Source of the DNA: Agathobacter sp.
Lineage (GTDB): Bacteria > Bacillota > Clostridia > Lachnospirales > Lachnospiraceae
Direction of reading: 5' to 3'
Length of the DNA stretch: 64,000 nucleotides
Assembly (NCBI GenBank): GCA_022775045.1
Contig: JALFLB010000014.1
Location: 1 to 64,000 of the forward strand
In this document: piece after piece, positions 28,485 to 37,312 of the stretch
Layout of the letters: each line of letters starts with the position of its first letter
How positions within the stretch are numbered: the stretch's first letter is position 1
Program-made: the position numbers and the translations under genes
The notes under the pieces: model-generated
What the model saw: the letters and a program-made list of their open reading frames with translations, nothing else
Database searches by the model: none
What the model was told of the DNA's origin: nothing

Positions 28485-28652
28485 CTATTTCTTTACAGCC
28501 TCCTCCGTAGAAGGTGCTTCCTGTGCAAAAAGTCGGTATCCGTAATCGTAACCGGCCCTGCTCAGAGTTAGCGTACCATAAACCAGCAGCAGAACAATCA
28601 TGATAGAAAATATAATTTTTATAAATGTAAATAATGCTTTGTTCACATTCAT
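28485..28652 (-). CDS. 55-residue membrane protein in the mltG position
   Basis: A 55-codon ORF with AGGAG 8 bases upstream of its ATG. It has one membrane helix (about residues 8-31, FTFIKIIFSIMIVLLLVYG) followed by SRAGYDYGYRLFAQEAPS and a charged end. The GYxYGYRxF segment resembles what follows the membrane anchor of short MltG-like (YceG-type) proteins of Lachnospiraceae, as I remember them. In Bacillus the locus between yrzB and yrrM holds full-length mltG. Here nothing of the LysM-like or catalytic domain remains; the next gene starts at once. It may be a retained anchor with its own role or a gene remnant. Confidence 0.68.
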   Translation of the reverse strand: MNVNKALFTFIKIIFSIMIVLLLVYGTLTLSRAGYDYGYRLFAQEAPSTEEAVKK

Positions 28653-28663
28653 AGAGAATACTC

Positions 28664-30334
28664 CTACACTTCCATGATAATCGGCATAATCATCGGTCTT
28701 CTCTTTGTCTCTTTCCAGACAAAATCACCAAGCGCATCCTTCACTTCGTTCTTAATCTTACCCCAATCGGTAATATTGTGATCCATACAATACTCCATAG
28801 TGCGTTCCAGCACCGTCCTGGCCTCATCCATGAGGCTCTCTGAATTGCGGACATACACAAATCCTCTTGAGACAATGTCCGGTCCTGCAAGCACCTGTCC
28901 GGAACCGCTCTCAAGTGTCATAACAACAATTATGATTCCATCCTCTGCCAGACGCTGACGGTCACGCAGGACAATATTTCCAACATCACCGACACCAAGC
29001 CCGTCTACCATGATGTTGCCAACCTGCACATGTCCTGTCACATCCGCACCATTCTCATCAATCTCAAGGACATCCCCGGATGACAGAATCTTAATATGCT
29101 CCTTGTCATAGCCAAGTTCCTCCGCAATCTTTGCCTGTGCAATCAAATGCTTATATTCCCCGTGAACCGGTATCGAATACAACGGATTGACCAGAGAGTA
29201 AATCAATTTAATATCCTCTCTGCAGGCATGTCCGCTGACGTGAACATCCTCAAAAATTACATCCGCTCCTTTACGCATCAAATCATTGATGACACCCGTG
29301 ACGGACTTTTCATTACCCGGAATTGGATGAGAGCTGAATACAATCGTATCATTTGGTTTAATTGTAACCTTGCGGTGTACCCCCGAAGCCATTCTGGATA
29401 GTGCTGCCATTGACTCTCCCTGACTTCCCGTTGTAATAATCACAGTCTTCTCATCCGGATAATTGCGAAGCTGATCCACATCAATCAGGATATTGTCCGG
29501 CAATGTCAGATACCCCAGTTCTGCCGCAATGGAAATAATATTGACCATGCTGCGTCCCTCAATCGCAACCTTTCTTCCAAATTTATCCGCCGAGTTGATA
29601 ATCTGCTGCACACGGTCCACGTTCGAGGCAAATGTTGCAATGATAATTCTGGTATTCTTATGCTCCGCAAAAATATTATCCAATGTCTTGCCCACAGACT
29701 TTTCCGAATTTGTAAATCCCGGACGCTCTGCATTTGTACTGTCACAAAGCAGTGCAAGCACCCCTTTCTTTCCAATCTCTCCAAACCGTTGCAGATCAAT
29801 GGCATCGCCGAATACCGGTGTGTAATCCACCTTGAAATCTCCGGTATGCACAACAATTCCTGCCGGTGAATAGATTGCAAGGGCTGCCGCATCCTGAATA
29901 CTGTGGTTGGTACGGATAAACTCTACACGAAAACAGCCCAGATTAATGTGCTGTCCATATTTGACCACTTTACGTTTCACTTTCTTAAGCAAATCATGTT
30001 CCTCGAGCTTGTGCTCGATAATGGCATTGGTAAGCTTTGTGGCATAAATCGGCACATTGACTTCACGAAGCACATAAGGAATTGCCCCAATATGATCCTC
30101 ATGTCCATGTGTAATGAAAAATCCCTTTACCTTGTCAATATTCTCCTTCAAATAAGATACATCCGGTATCACAAGATCAACACCGTACATATCATCCTCT
30201 GGGAATGACAGACCGCAGTCCACAACAATAATACTGTCTTCGTACTCAAAGGCAGTAATATTCATTCCAATCTGCTCCAAACCTCCCAATGGGATGATTT
30301 TGAGCTTACTATGCTGTTTTTCCTGTTTTTTCAT
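28664..30334 (-). CDS. rnj: ribonuclease J
   Basis: Metallo-beta-lactamase/beta-CASP nuclease that degrades and matures mRNA and rRNA with 5'-3' exo- and endonuclease activity. The 556-residue protein has HGHEDHIGA (zinc site), HTGDFKVD, the beta-CASP motifs (TTGSQGESMAALSRMASG, FSSHPIPGNE, HVSGHA), and a C-terminal domain. GGAGG lies 4 bases before the start. One copy is seen, where Bacillus has J1 and J2. It follows the DUF1292 gene by 32 bases. Confidence 0.96.
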   Translation of the reverse strand: MKKQEKQHSKLKIIPLGGLEQIGMNITAFEYEDSIIVVDCGLSFPEDDMYGVDLVIPDVSYLKENIDKVKGFFITHGHEDHIGAIPYVLREVNVPIYATKLTNAIIEHKLEEHDLLKKVKRKVVKYGQHINLGCFRVEFIRTNHSIQDAAALAIYSPAGIVVHTGDFKVDYTPVFGDAIDLQRFGEIGKKGVLALLCDSTNAERPGFTNSEKSVGKTLDNIFAEHKNTRIIIATFASNVDRVQQIINSADKFGRKVAIEGRSMVNIISIAAELGYLTLPDNILIDVDQLRNYPDEKTVIITTGSQGESMAALSRMASGVHRKVTIKPNDTIVFSSHPIPGNEKSVTGVINDLMRKGADVIFEDVHVSGHACREDIKLIYSLVNPLYSIPVHGEYKHLIAQAKIAEELGYDKEHIKILSSGDVLEIDENGADVTGHVQVGNIMVDGLGVGDVGNIVLRDRQRLAEDGIIIVVMTLESGSGQVLAGPDIVSRGFVYVRNSESLMDEARTVLERTMEYCMDHNITDWGKIKNEVKDALGDFVWKETKRRPMIMPIIMEV

Positions 30335-30366
30335 ATTACCTCCAAAATATACGCTTTCCGCTCTGA

Positions 30367-30630
30367 TTAATATACTAACTTCGTCTCTTCATCTGCAAGT
30401 TCAGCAAATACCTTAGCGATGGCCGAAAACTCAATATCATCACTCACCATCTCGTAAAATACTTCCTCATCTTGTGCTTTCAATTCCTTTAAAATATATG
30501 CTTCACTGTCCCCATCCTCTTTTCCGTCAGAGACAAGTAAATACTTGATTCCATTCAGCTGGGTCTCCTCCTCAACTGCAAACTCCACTACCTCATCCGT
30601 CTGTGGATCAACAAATTTCACCTTTTCCAT
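30367..30630 (-). CDS. DUF1292 family protein (YrzB-like)
   Basis: An 87-residue acidic protein with the DUF1292 pattern: VKFVDPQTDEVVEFAVEEET, then YLLVSDG, EAYILKE and a C-terminal helix. Its function is unknown. The ATG at 30630 follows GGGAG and gives family length; the longer frame upstream overlaps ruvX and is rejected. The ireB-ruvX-DUF1292 order is conserved in Firmicutes (yrzL-yrrK-yrzB), which supports identity. Confidence 0.9.
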   Translation of the reverse strand: MEKVKFVDPQTDEVVEFAVEEETQLNGIKYLLVSDGKEDGDSEAYILKELKAQDEEVFYEMVSDDIEFSAIAKVFAELADEETKLVY

Positions 30631-30643
30631 CAAATCTCCCTGC

Positions 30644-31081
30644 CTATTTCTCCTGCGTGTGATTCGCAAGATAATCCAGATATCCCTGTAATATAAAGAT
30701 AGCCGCAATTTCATCCACATATTCTTTGCGGTTCTCACGGCGTATCCCGGTCTCGATCATCGACCTGTCTGCCGCAACCGTTGTCAGACGCTCGTCCCAT
30801 AAAATAACAGGAAGATGACAGCGTTTCTCCAGCATCTCCTTAAATTCCTTCGTCTTCTCACAACGTTCGCCCTCAGTATTATTCATGTTTTTAGGGTAGC
30901 CAAGTACGATCCGATCTACACCATACTCGCCTACCAGTTCTTCGATTCGCGCAAGTGTCTGCCGCAGCTTTGCCGGTGACTTTCTTCTGATGATCTCCAC
31001 ACCCTGTGCAGTAATCAAAAGCTCATCGCTAACTGCAACTCCCACTGTCTTTGAACCAAAATCTAATCCCAAAATCCGCAT
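30644..31081 (-). CDS. ruvX: RuvX/YqgF pre-16S rRNA nuclease, RNase H fold
   Basis: A 145-residue RNase H-like nuclease, annotated as a putative Holliday junction resolvase and linked to pre-16S rRNA 5' processing. [21 protein letters not shown] carries the first catalytic Asp; VLGYPKNMN and WDERLTTV are the other family motifs, and [14 protein letters not shown] closes the site. GGGAG precedes the start. It lies 17 bases after ireB. Confidence 0.95.
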   Translation of the reverse strand: MRILGLDFGSKTVGVAVSDELLITAQGVEIIRRKSPAKLRQTLARIEELVGEYGVDRIVLGYPKNMNNTEGERCEKTKEFKEMLEKRCHLPVILWDERLTTVAADRSMIETGIRRENRKEYVDEIAAIFILQGYLDYLANHTQEK

Positions 31082-31098
31082 AACTCTCCCGTACCGGA

Positions 31099-31362
31099 TT
31101 ATTCCCAGGAATTATTCTTAATATAAGCACGCAGAACTTCCTCAACCAGTTCGTCACGCTCCACTTTCATAATCAGACTTCTCGCATTATTATGACTTGT
31201 GATATAAGTCGGATCTCCAGACATAATATATCCTACGATCTGATTAACCGGATTATACCCTTTTTCACTCAATGCTCGAAATACAATCTCAAGAACATCC
31301 CTGACCTGTAACTCCGGCTCCTTTTGTACTGTAAAATATTGTGTGTTATTTATGTTCTCCAT
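31099..31362 (-). CDS. IreB-family regulatory phosphoprotein
   Basis: An 87-residue DUF965/UPF0297 protein. In Enterococcus the family member IreB is phosphorylated on N-terminal threonines by the Ser/Thr kinase IreK and affects cephalosporin resistance. Here [13 protein letters not shown] keeps threonines near the N-terminus and [23 protein letters not shown] is the family core. The ATG at 31362 is preceded by GAGG at 9 bases; a TTG 11 codons upstream is rejected. It heads the ireB-ruvX-DUF1292-rnj unit behind its own promoter. Confidence 0.92.
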   Translation of the reverse strand: MENINNTQYFTVQKEPELQVRDVLEIVFRALSEKGYNPVNQIVGYIMSGDPTYITSHNNARSLIMKVERDELVEEVLRAYIKNNSWE

Positions 31363-31409
31363 GTTTGCCGTCCTCGCCCTTGTTTCATCTAACAAGCTCT
31401 GTTCTGTAT

Positions 31410-31438
31410 ATTGTAAACGAAATTCGGCAAAAATACAA
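31410..31438 (-). promoter_or_regulatory. candidate promoter of the ireB-ruvX-rnj unit
   Basis: TTGTAT (31433-31438) and TACAAT (31410-31415) are 17 bases apart in the short mtaB-ireB gap, 47 bases before the ireB start. Confidence 0.55.
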
Positions 31439-31439
31439 G

Positions 31440-32756
31440 CTATTGCCTACAATTCATACAAAGTATTTCATCGTTAATCTTTCCTGTGATCTGTCCGCTG
31501 CATAATACATTATCCAGATTTTTCTCAGATTCCGTCACAATTCTTACATATTCCCGGTTATAACCGGCATACATCCTTTTCCCCTCAATCTCTACCGGTT
31601 CCTCAAACAATACCTCCTGGGTGCGGTTCAGATAGTATGCACGAAATTCGCTTGACATCTGTTCTGCCAACTCCAGCAGTTTTGTGCTCCGGCTCGTCTT
31701 AACTTCATCTGGAATCTGATGTTCCATCACAGCAGCTCTTGTTCCTTCCCGTTTAGAATATTTAAAAATATGCATTTCGTAAAAATGAATTCTGCGCAAA
31801 AATTCCTCGGTTGCTGCAAACTCCTCCTGCGTCTCTCCCGGAAATCCGACAATGACATCCGTTGTAATTGCAGGATGCTCAAAGAATCTGCGCAACAATC
31901 TGCATGACTCTTCATATTCTTTCGTGGTATACTTTCGATTCATTCGTTTTAATGTCTCATCACATCCACTCTGTAATGACAAATGGAAATGCGGACAGAT
32001 TTTTGACATTTCGGACAATGCACGGACAAACTCCTCTGTCACCACACGCGGTTCAAGTGAGCCGAGCCGGATTCGTCGGATTCCTTCTATCTTATGCACC
32101 TCCTGAATCAGATGAAGCAGACTCTCCCCACAGTCCACCCCATAAGAGCTGAGATGGATTCCCGTCAGTACAACTTCCTGATACCCCTGTACAGACAATT
32201 CCTCCACCTGTTTCAGCACGCTCTGCAGACTGCGGCTCCTTACACGACCTCTGGCATAAGGAATGATACAATAGCTGCAGAACTGATTACATCCATCCTG
32301 TACTTTGATGAATGCCCGGGTATGCTCCGCTGGTTTTTTCAGTGCAAGCTCTTCAAAACACTGAGGCTCATGATTAATGTCAATCACCGCCTGAATTTTT
32401 TCCTCACTCTTTTTCCGGGAAAATTCCTCCAGTCGTTCAATCAATTCCGCCTTCTGATTATTACCGATCAGAATATCAATTGCTTCATCTTTTTTTGCTT
32501 CTTCCTCCTTTGTCTGCACATAACAGCCTGCCGCCACAACAACCGCATCCGGATTCATCTTTTTCGCACGGTGCAGCATCTGACGTGACTTACGATCTGC
32601 CATATTCGTGACCGAGCAGGTATTGATAACATAAACATCCGCTTTTTCCGTAAAAGGTACAATCTCATACCCTGCTTCCTCAAGCATTTGCTGCATAGCG
32701 TCCGTCTCATACGCATTTACTTTACAGCCTAAATTGTGTAATGCTGCTTTTTTCAT
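31440..32756 (-). CDS. mtaB: tRNA t6A37 methylthiotransferase MtaB
   Basis: Radical SAM enzyme that converts t6A37 to ms2t6A37 in tRNAs reading ANN codons. The 438 residues show the N-terminal UPF0004 domain with cysteines of the auxiliary cluster (NLGCKVN, NTCSVTN, AAGCY), the radical SAM motif C-x3-C-x2-C in [15 protein letters not shown], and a C-terminal TRAM-like segment ending with an unusual CMNC pair. It fits the MtaB/YqeV branch rather than MiaB or RimO. In Bacillus yqeV follows prmA-rsmE, but here iscS, thiI and an HPr gene intervene. Confidence 0.95.
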   Translation of the reverse strand: MKKAALHNLGCKVNAYETDAMQQMLEEAGYEIVPFTEKADVYVINTCSVTNMADRKSRQMLHRAKKMNPDAVVVAAGCYVQTKEEEAKKDEAIDILIGNNQKAELIERLEEFSRKKSEEKIQAVIDINHEPQCFEELALKKPAEHTRAFIKVQDGCNQFCSYCIIPYARGRVRSRSLQSVLKQVEELSVQGYQEVVLTGIHLSSYGVDCGESLLHLIQEVHKIEGIRRIRLGSLEPRVVTEEFVRALSEMSKICPHFHLSLQSGCDETLKRMNRKYTTKEYEESCRLLRRFFEHPAITTDVIVGFPGETQEEFAATEEFLRRIHFYEMHIFKYSKREGTRAAVMEHQIPDEVKTSRSTKLLELAEQMSSEFRAYYLNRTQEVLFEEPVEIEGKRMYAGYNREYVRIVTESEKNLDNVLCSGQITGKINDEILCMNCRQ

Positions 32757-32775
32757 TTTTTCTCCCCTATTTCAA

Positions 32776-32804
32776 TTGACTTTTCCAATAAAAACCTTTA
32801 CTAT
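32776..32804 (+). promoter_or_regulatory. promoter of the HPr-like gene
   Basis: TTGACT (32776-32781) and TACTAT (32799-32804) are 17 bases apart, 36 bases before the ATG. AAGGAGG (32825-32831) is the ribosome binding site. Confidence 0.65.
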
Positions 32805-32840
32805 CAAAAGGAAGACAGTTTTAGTAAGGAGGTTTTCTAT

Positions 32841-33074
32841 ATGAAAACAGTACAGATTTCATTAAATTCCATTGGAAAAGTAAAATCATTCGTCAATGCG
32901 ATCTCACAGTTTGAATATGATTTTGATTTAATCTCAGGCAGATATGTGATTGACGCTAAATCCATCATGGGAATCTTTAGTTTGGATTTATCCAAGCCGA
33001 TTGATTTAGCAATACATACCGAAACCAACCTCGACGAGGTAATGGAAGTCTTAAAGCCATACATTATTGAGTAA
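32841..33074 (+). CDS. HPr-like protein without the catalytic histidine (Crh-like)
   Basis: A 77-residue HPr-fold protein. Its second half follows HPr closely: FEYDFDLISGRYVIDAKSIMG aligns with the Ser46 region of HPr, so Ser41 here is the equivalent regulatory serine in KSIMGIFSLDL. The first half lacks the GIHARPA motif: the site of His15 holds the sequence NSIGKVKSF, with Ser10 in the histidine position. It therefore cannot carry PTS phosphate but might still be a target of HPr kinase or bind a partner, as Crh does in Bacillus. It has its own promoter and terminator and stands alone on the plus strand. Confidence 0.85.
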   Translation: MKTVQISLNSIGKVKSFVNAISQFEYDFDLISGRYVIDAKSIMGIFSLDLSKPIDLAIHTETNLDEVMEVLKPYIIE

Positions 33075-33103
33075 CCCGATCGTATCAATGAACGATAACT
33101 TTC

Positions 33104-33137
33104 AGAAGTCCCCTTTTCGGGGACTTCTTTTTCTTTC
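33104..33137. terminator. bidirectional terminator of the HPr-like gene and thiI
   Basis: AGAAGTCCCC (33104-33113) and GGGGACTTCT (33119-33128) form a 10-bp stem with a 5-base loop, followed by a T-rich run on the plus strand. It is shared by the converging thiI gene, though the minus-strand side has few T residues. Confidence 0.88.
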
Positions 33138-33142
33138 GCTCC

Positions 33143-34327
33143 TTATTCTGCATCAACAAGAATTGTTTCCGTAGTATCAATCGCTGTCTTTACCAGTTCT
33201 TCTATCTTCTCACTCAGTTTTAGTTCTGACTTTTTGATATAATTCAGATTCGGCTTTGTCACCGGATGTTTTGCTACAAAAATTGTACAACAGTCTTCAT
33301 ACGGCAGAATGGATGTTTCATAGGTATCAATCTTCTCTGCAATTGTCACAATATCCTGCTTATCCATTGCAATCAGCGGGCGGTAAACCGGCATCTGACA
33401 CACCTCATTTGTAACCGCCAATGACTGCATCGTCTGACTCGCCACCTGTCCAATACTTTCGCCCGTAATCATTCCCAGGCACTTCCCCTCATTGGCAAAA
33501 TGCTCCGCAATCTTCATCATATACCGACGCATAATGATTGTCAGTTCGTCATGTGGGCATTTTTCATAAATGTACAACTGAATATCCGTAAAATTAACCA
33601 CATGAAGCTTAATCGTCCCCGCATATCTTGCAACCTTTTTGGCAAGATCAATAACTTTCTGCTTTGCACGCTCACTGGTGTATGGCGGTGCATGAAAATA
33701 GGTCGCCTCTAAGGTGACTCCACGCTTGGAAATCATATATCCTGCTACCGGACTGTCAATTCCCCCGGAAAGCAGAAGCATCGCACGGCCTGCTGTTCCA
33801 AGAGGCATACCGCCCGGTCCCGGAATCTCAGTAGAATAAATATTAATCATCGGACGAATCTCTACATGAATCATCACCTGCGGGTGATGTACATCCACCT
33901 TTGTATTTGGAAATGCTTCTAGAATTTTCTCTCCAAGTGCCGCGTTGATTTCCATCGAAGTCATCGGATAATTCTTTCTTGCACGTCTTGTGTCTACCTT
34001 AAAGGTAAAATGCTTGTCCGGATAAGCAGCATTCACGTAAGCAATCACATCTGCTACAAGCTGGTCAAAGCCATTGTCCTCCACCAGTACAACCGGACAG
34101 ATTCCAACGATTCCAAACACTCTCTGCAGAGCACTTACAGTCTCATCATAGTCATAATCTCCCTCAGTCTCCACATAGACACGCCCGTTCTCCTTGCGTA
34201 CCGTAAAGGTTCCCTCCACATTTTTCAGCTGGTACTCGATATTTTTCACCAGAGCATTTTCAAATAGATAGCGATTTTTTCCCTTAATTGCTATCTCTGC
34301 ATATTTGATCAAAAAAGCTTTATACAT
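33143..34327 (-). CDS. thiI: tRNA 4-thiouridine synthase ThiI
   Basis: Uses persulfide sulfur and ATP to make s4U8 in tRNA and can feed thiamine thiazole synthesis. The 394-residue protein has a ferredoxin-like domain, a THUMP domain (about 60-165) and the PP-loop SGGIDSPVAGYM. The C-terminal rhodanese domain of the E. coli enzyme is absent, as in other Firmicutes. AAGGAG precedes the start. The cysteine desulfurase gene 13 bases upstream is the natural sulfur donor. Confidence 0.96.
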   Translation of the reverse strand: MYKAFLIKYAEIAIKGKNRYLFENALVKNIEYQLKNVEGTFTVRKENGRVYVETEGDYDYDETVSALQRVFGIVGICPVVLVEDNGFDQLVADVIAYVNAAYPDKHFTFKVDTRRARKNYPMTSMEINAALGEKILEAFPNTKVDVHHPQVMIHVEIRPMINIYSTEIPGPGGMPLGTAGRAMLLLSGGIDSPVAGYMISKRGVTLEATYFHAPPYTSERAKQKVIDLAKKVARYAGTIKLHVVNFTDIQLYIYEKCPHDELTIIMRRYMMKIAEHFANEGKCLGMITGESIGQVASQTMQSLAVTNEVCQMPVYRPLIAMDKQDIVTIAEKIDTYETSILPYEDCCTIFVAKHPVTKPNLNYIKKSELKLSEKIEELVKTAIDTTETILVDAE

Positions 34328-34340
34328 ATGATTCTCCTTG

Positions 34341-35495
34341 TCAATGTCTTGTATACTTCTGAAGCATTGGAATCATCTTGCACATTTCTTCCAATGCATA
34401 ATCAATTTCTTCCACAGTAGTATTCACACAAAAACTAAAACGGATCGTTGAATCCAGCAGTTCATTCCTAAGTCCGATTTCCTTAAGTGTCCGGCTCACT
34501 GCCGGTTTATTAGAAGAACATGCACTGCCCGCCGAAACATAAATCTGCTTGTCCTCAAGTGCATGCAGCAGAACTTCCGCGCGCACCCCTTCCACACTTA
34601 CACTTACAATATGAGGTGCACTGTTATGATCGGTATCCCCGTTCACAGTTACTCCTGGAATCTTTATTGCCTCTTCAACAAAATGATTCCGCATACTATA
34701 CAGATGGTCTATTTTTGCATCAAAATCCGTATAAATTTCTTCTGAAGCTACACCGAGTGCCGCAATCGCCGGAACATTCTCTGTGCCGGAACGCAACCCC
34801 TTCTGCTGACCTCCACCATTAATAATCGGGTGAATTTTTGTTTTATCTTTGATATAGAGAAAACCGCTGCCCTTCGGTCCATGAATCTTATGACCGCTGA
34901 CCGAAAGAAGATCCACTTTCATCTTATTGGGGAAGATACGCATCTTTCCATAAGACTGGATTGCATCCACATGAAAAAGTGTCTCAGGATTCTTATTCTT
35001 AATAATTTCTCCTGCCTCCGCAATTGGTTCTATTGCACCAATCTCGTTATTTACCTGCATCAGGGAAACAAGAATCGTGTCCGGACGAATCGCTTCTTCC
35101 AACTCCTCCAGAGAAATCCTTCCATATCCATCTACCGGCAGATAAGTCACTTCATATCCATGTCCCTCCAGATAAGCCATCGTATTGGAGACAGAAGGGT
35201 GCTCAATCGCCGAAGTGATCACATGCATTCCGTTTCTTTTATTAGCTTCAGCAGTACCGACAATTGCAAGGTTATTAGATTCCGTCCCCCCGGAAGTAAA
35301 GCAGATCTCTTTCTCCTGAACCTTAAGCGTTCTGGCAATTTTTTTTCTCGCATCGACCATATAATTTTCTGCAATGACTCCCATGTTATGCATGGAAGAC
35401 GGATTTCCGTAATCCTGCGTCAACAGTTTCATCATAAGTTCTGCTGCCGCCCTGCTGCACCTGGTTGTTGCAGAGTTATCCAAATAAGCTTCCAT
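34341..35495 (-). CDS. cysteine desulfurase (IscS/NifS family, likely donor to ThiI)
   Basis: PLP enzyme that takes sulfur from cysteine as a persulfide. The 384-residue protein has YLDNSATTR at the start, SGGTESNNLAI, the PLP lysine in SGHKIHGPKG and the catalytic loop SAGSACSSNKPAVS. The long loop places it in group I (NifS/IscS). The second of two adjacent ATGs (35495) has better spacing from AAGGAG. Pairing with thiI resembles nifZ-thiI of Bacillus, so s4U formation is its probable main job; no iscU gene is nearby. Confidence 0.94.
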   Translation of the reverse strand: MEAYLDNSATTRCSRAAAELMMKLLTQDYGNPSSMHNMGVIAENYMVDARKKIARTLKVQEKEICFTSGGTESNNLAIVGTAEANKRNGMHVITSAIEHPSVSNTMAYLEGHGYEVTYLPVDGYGRISLEELEEAIRPDTILVSLMQVNNEIGAIEPIAEAGEIIKNKNPETLFHVDAIQSYGKMRIFPNKMKVDLLSVSGHKIHGPKGSGFLYIKDKTKIHPIINGGGQQKGLRSGTENVPAIAALGVASEEIYTDFDAKIDHLYSMRNHFVEEAIKIPGVTVNGDTDHNSAPHIVSVSVEGVRAEVLLHALEDKQIYVSAGSACSSNKPAVSRTLKEIGLRNELLDSTIRFSFCVNTTVEEIDYALEEMCKMIPMLQKYTRH

Positions 35496-35506
35496 CATTA
35501 CTCCTT

Positions 35507-36247
35507 TTATATATCCAGTTGATAAATAAGCATCGAAAGTGTAGCAGGTCCAGCCGTCTCCGTACGTAGGATCCGCCGTCCAAGAGAAATCCGGTGCATT
35601 TGCTCATACTCGTCTACCGCAGCAATCTCTGCATCCGCAAAACCACCTTCCGGACCGATCATCACCCCAATAGTGGCATCTTCCGGAATGGATGCCATAA
35701 GATTTCTCGTAGCCGTAAGCCCTCGTTCGTTCTCATAGGGAACCAGTGTAAGGGTAAGATCCTGAGCCATCGATAAGGCCTCTTTCCATGAAACCGGCAT
35801 ATGTACCTTTGGAATCATGGTCCGTTTCGACTGCTTGGCTGCGCTCTCAGCAATTGCCTGCCAGCGCTTAACCTTCGCCTGCGCCTTCTTTGCATCCAGC
35901 TTCACCACGCAGTTCGTCATTGCCACCGGAATCACCGCATAGACACCAAGCTCCACAGACTTCTGAATGATCAGTTCCATCTTGTCACTCTTAGGCAGTC
36001 CCTGAAACAGATAAACTCTATGGGCAAACTCCGTTCCCAATTCGTCTCGTTCATCAATACCAAGACGCACCTCATCCGGCATAATTTCCACAATATGGCA
36101 TAAATATGACATTCCCGAAGAATCGCTGACACGAACACGCTCCCCGGACTTCATGCGAAGGACATTGCCAATATGATTGACATCCGTTCCTATAATGACA
36201 ATCGTATCTTGCTGTACCTGGTCATTTTCCACAAAAAACTGATACAT
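35507..36247 (-). CDS. rsmE: 16S rRNA m3U1498 methyltransferase
   Basis: SPOUT methyltransferase that methylates U1498 of 16S rRNA. The 246-residue protein has an N-terminal PUA-like domain (HIGNVLRMKSGERVRVSDSSG) and the knotted SAM site IGVMIGPEGGFADAEI followed by SLGRRILRTETAGPATLS. GAGGAG precedes the start. The prmA-rsmE pair, 21 bases apart, is conserved in Firmicutes. Confidence 0.97.
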   Translation of the reverse strand: MYQFFVENDQVQQDTIVIIGTDVNHIGNVLRMKSGERVRVSDSSGMSYLCHIVEIMPDEVRLGIDERDELGTEFAHRVYLFQGLPKSDKMELIIQKSVELGVYAVIPVAMTNCVVKLDAKKAQAKVKRWQAIAESAAKQSKRTMIPKVHMPVSWKEALSMAQDLTLTLVPYENERGLTATRNLMASIPEDATIGVMIGPEGGFADAEIAAVDEYEQMHRISLGRRILRTETAGPATLSMLIYQLDI

Positions 36248-36268
36248 CTTCTCTCCTCTGAAGGGTAT

Positions 36269-37252
36269 TTACTGCTTCTGTGCAGTGATATTTACCCACT
36301 CTCCCTGATGGTTGATTTCCACAACCGAAAGTCCTGCCGCCTCAATTGCCTCTTTCACTTCCTGCTCCTTGAAATCAATAATTCCGGAGGTAATAAAATA
36401 GCCGCCTTTTTTCAGACGATCCGGAATCACCGGTGCCATCGGAATAATCACATCCGCAAGAATATTGGCAACAACAATGTCATATTCCTCCGTTCCAACC
36501 TCCTGTTGCAATGCTTTATCATCAATCAAATTGCCAACATAAAAGGTGCCAAGTGCGGCATCCAGATGATTAACCTCCATATTATCTCTGGTGGAAATCA
36601 TGCAATCAGCATCCAGATCGGTTCCAACCACCTCTCTGGCACCAAGTTTCAACGCCACGATAGAGAGAATTCCACTTCCACACCCCACATCCAACACCTT
36701 CGGACTCTTCTCCTTCGGGGTGTAATCCTCAGTGCCACGAATATACTTTAAAAGCTGACGAATACAAAGCTGCGTTGTCTCATGCTTTCCTGTTCCGAAT
36801 GAGATTCCCGGATCAATTTCAATCAGGAACTTATCCTTGTCCTCCTCCTTTAATTCTTCCCAGGTTGGCTTGATCAGAATATCTTCAATTGTAAAGGAAC
36901 TGAAATATTTTTTCCAATTGTTGATCCAGTCGAGATCCTCCGTTTCGGAAGAAGTGATGATACCGCTGCCGACATCAACCATATCCCGAAGATTTTCCAG
37001 ACCAATCTTCACCTGTTTTAACAGTTCCGTCTGGTCGCTGCCATCGTCCTCAACATAAAAACTCACATAGCTGATCCCCTCATCCGGTGGAAGCTCCGGC
37101 AGGAAATCGATAAACATATCTGCCTGGTCCTCCTTTGTCAGAGGAATATTATCCTCAATCTCAATTCCCTCAATTCCAAGTTCCATCAGCATCGAACTCA
37201 TAAAATCTTCCGCTGCTGTAGTTGTCTCAACCGTATATTTCTTCCACTTCAT
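36269..37252 (-). CDS. prmA: ribosomal protein L11 methyltransferase
   Basis: Trimethylates ribosomal protein L11. The 327-residue protein has an N-terminal substrate-recognition domain and the SAM-binding domain with FGTGKHETTQLC, VLDVGCGSGILSIVALKLGA and NILADVIIPM. It opens the minus-strand run prmA-rsmE-cysteine desulfurase-thiI, which ends at the terminator near 33110. In Bacillus prmA directly follows dnaJ; here two small genes lie between. Confidence 0.97.
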   Translation of the reverse strand: MKWKKYTVETTTAAEDFMSSMLMELGIEGIEIEDNIPLTKEDQADMFIDFLPELPPDEGISYVSFYVEDDGSDQTELLKQVKIGLENLRDMVDVGSGIITSSETEDLDWINNWKKYFSSFTIEDILIKPTWEELKEEDKDKFLIEIDPGISFGTGKHETTQLCIRQLLKYIRGTEDYTPKEKSPKVLDVGCGSGILSIVALKLGAREVVGTDLDADCMISTRDNMEVNHLDAALGTFYVGNLIDDKALQQEVGTEEYDIVVANILADVIIPMAPVIPDRLKKGGYFITSGIIDFKEQEVKEAIEAAGLSVVEINHQGEWVNITAQKQ

Positions 37253-37285
37253 ATCTGTTTCCTTTCAACTTCGCTTACATTCGCA

Positions 37286-37312
37286 ATAAAAAAGGGCTTA
37301 ACGCCCCTTTTA
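37286..37312 (-). terminator. terminator after the 73-residue gene
   Basis: The TAA stop of the small gene is the first part of an AAAGGGGC/GCCCTTTT stem with a 5-base loop, followed by TTTTTTATT on the minus strand. Confidence 0.82.

Noticed and set aside
28485-28652. Frameshifted full-length mltG
   Set aside because: No further MltG-like coding is found in any frame downstream; trmR starts within a few bases of the stop.
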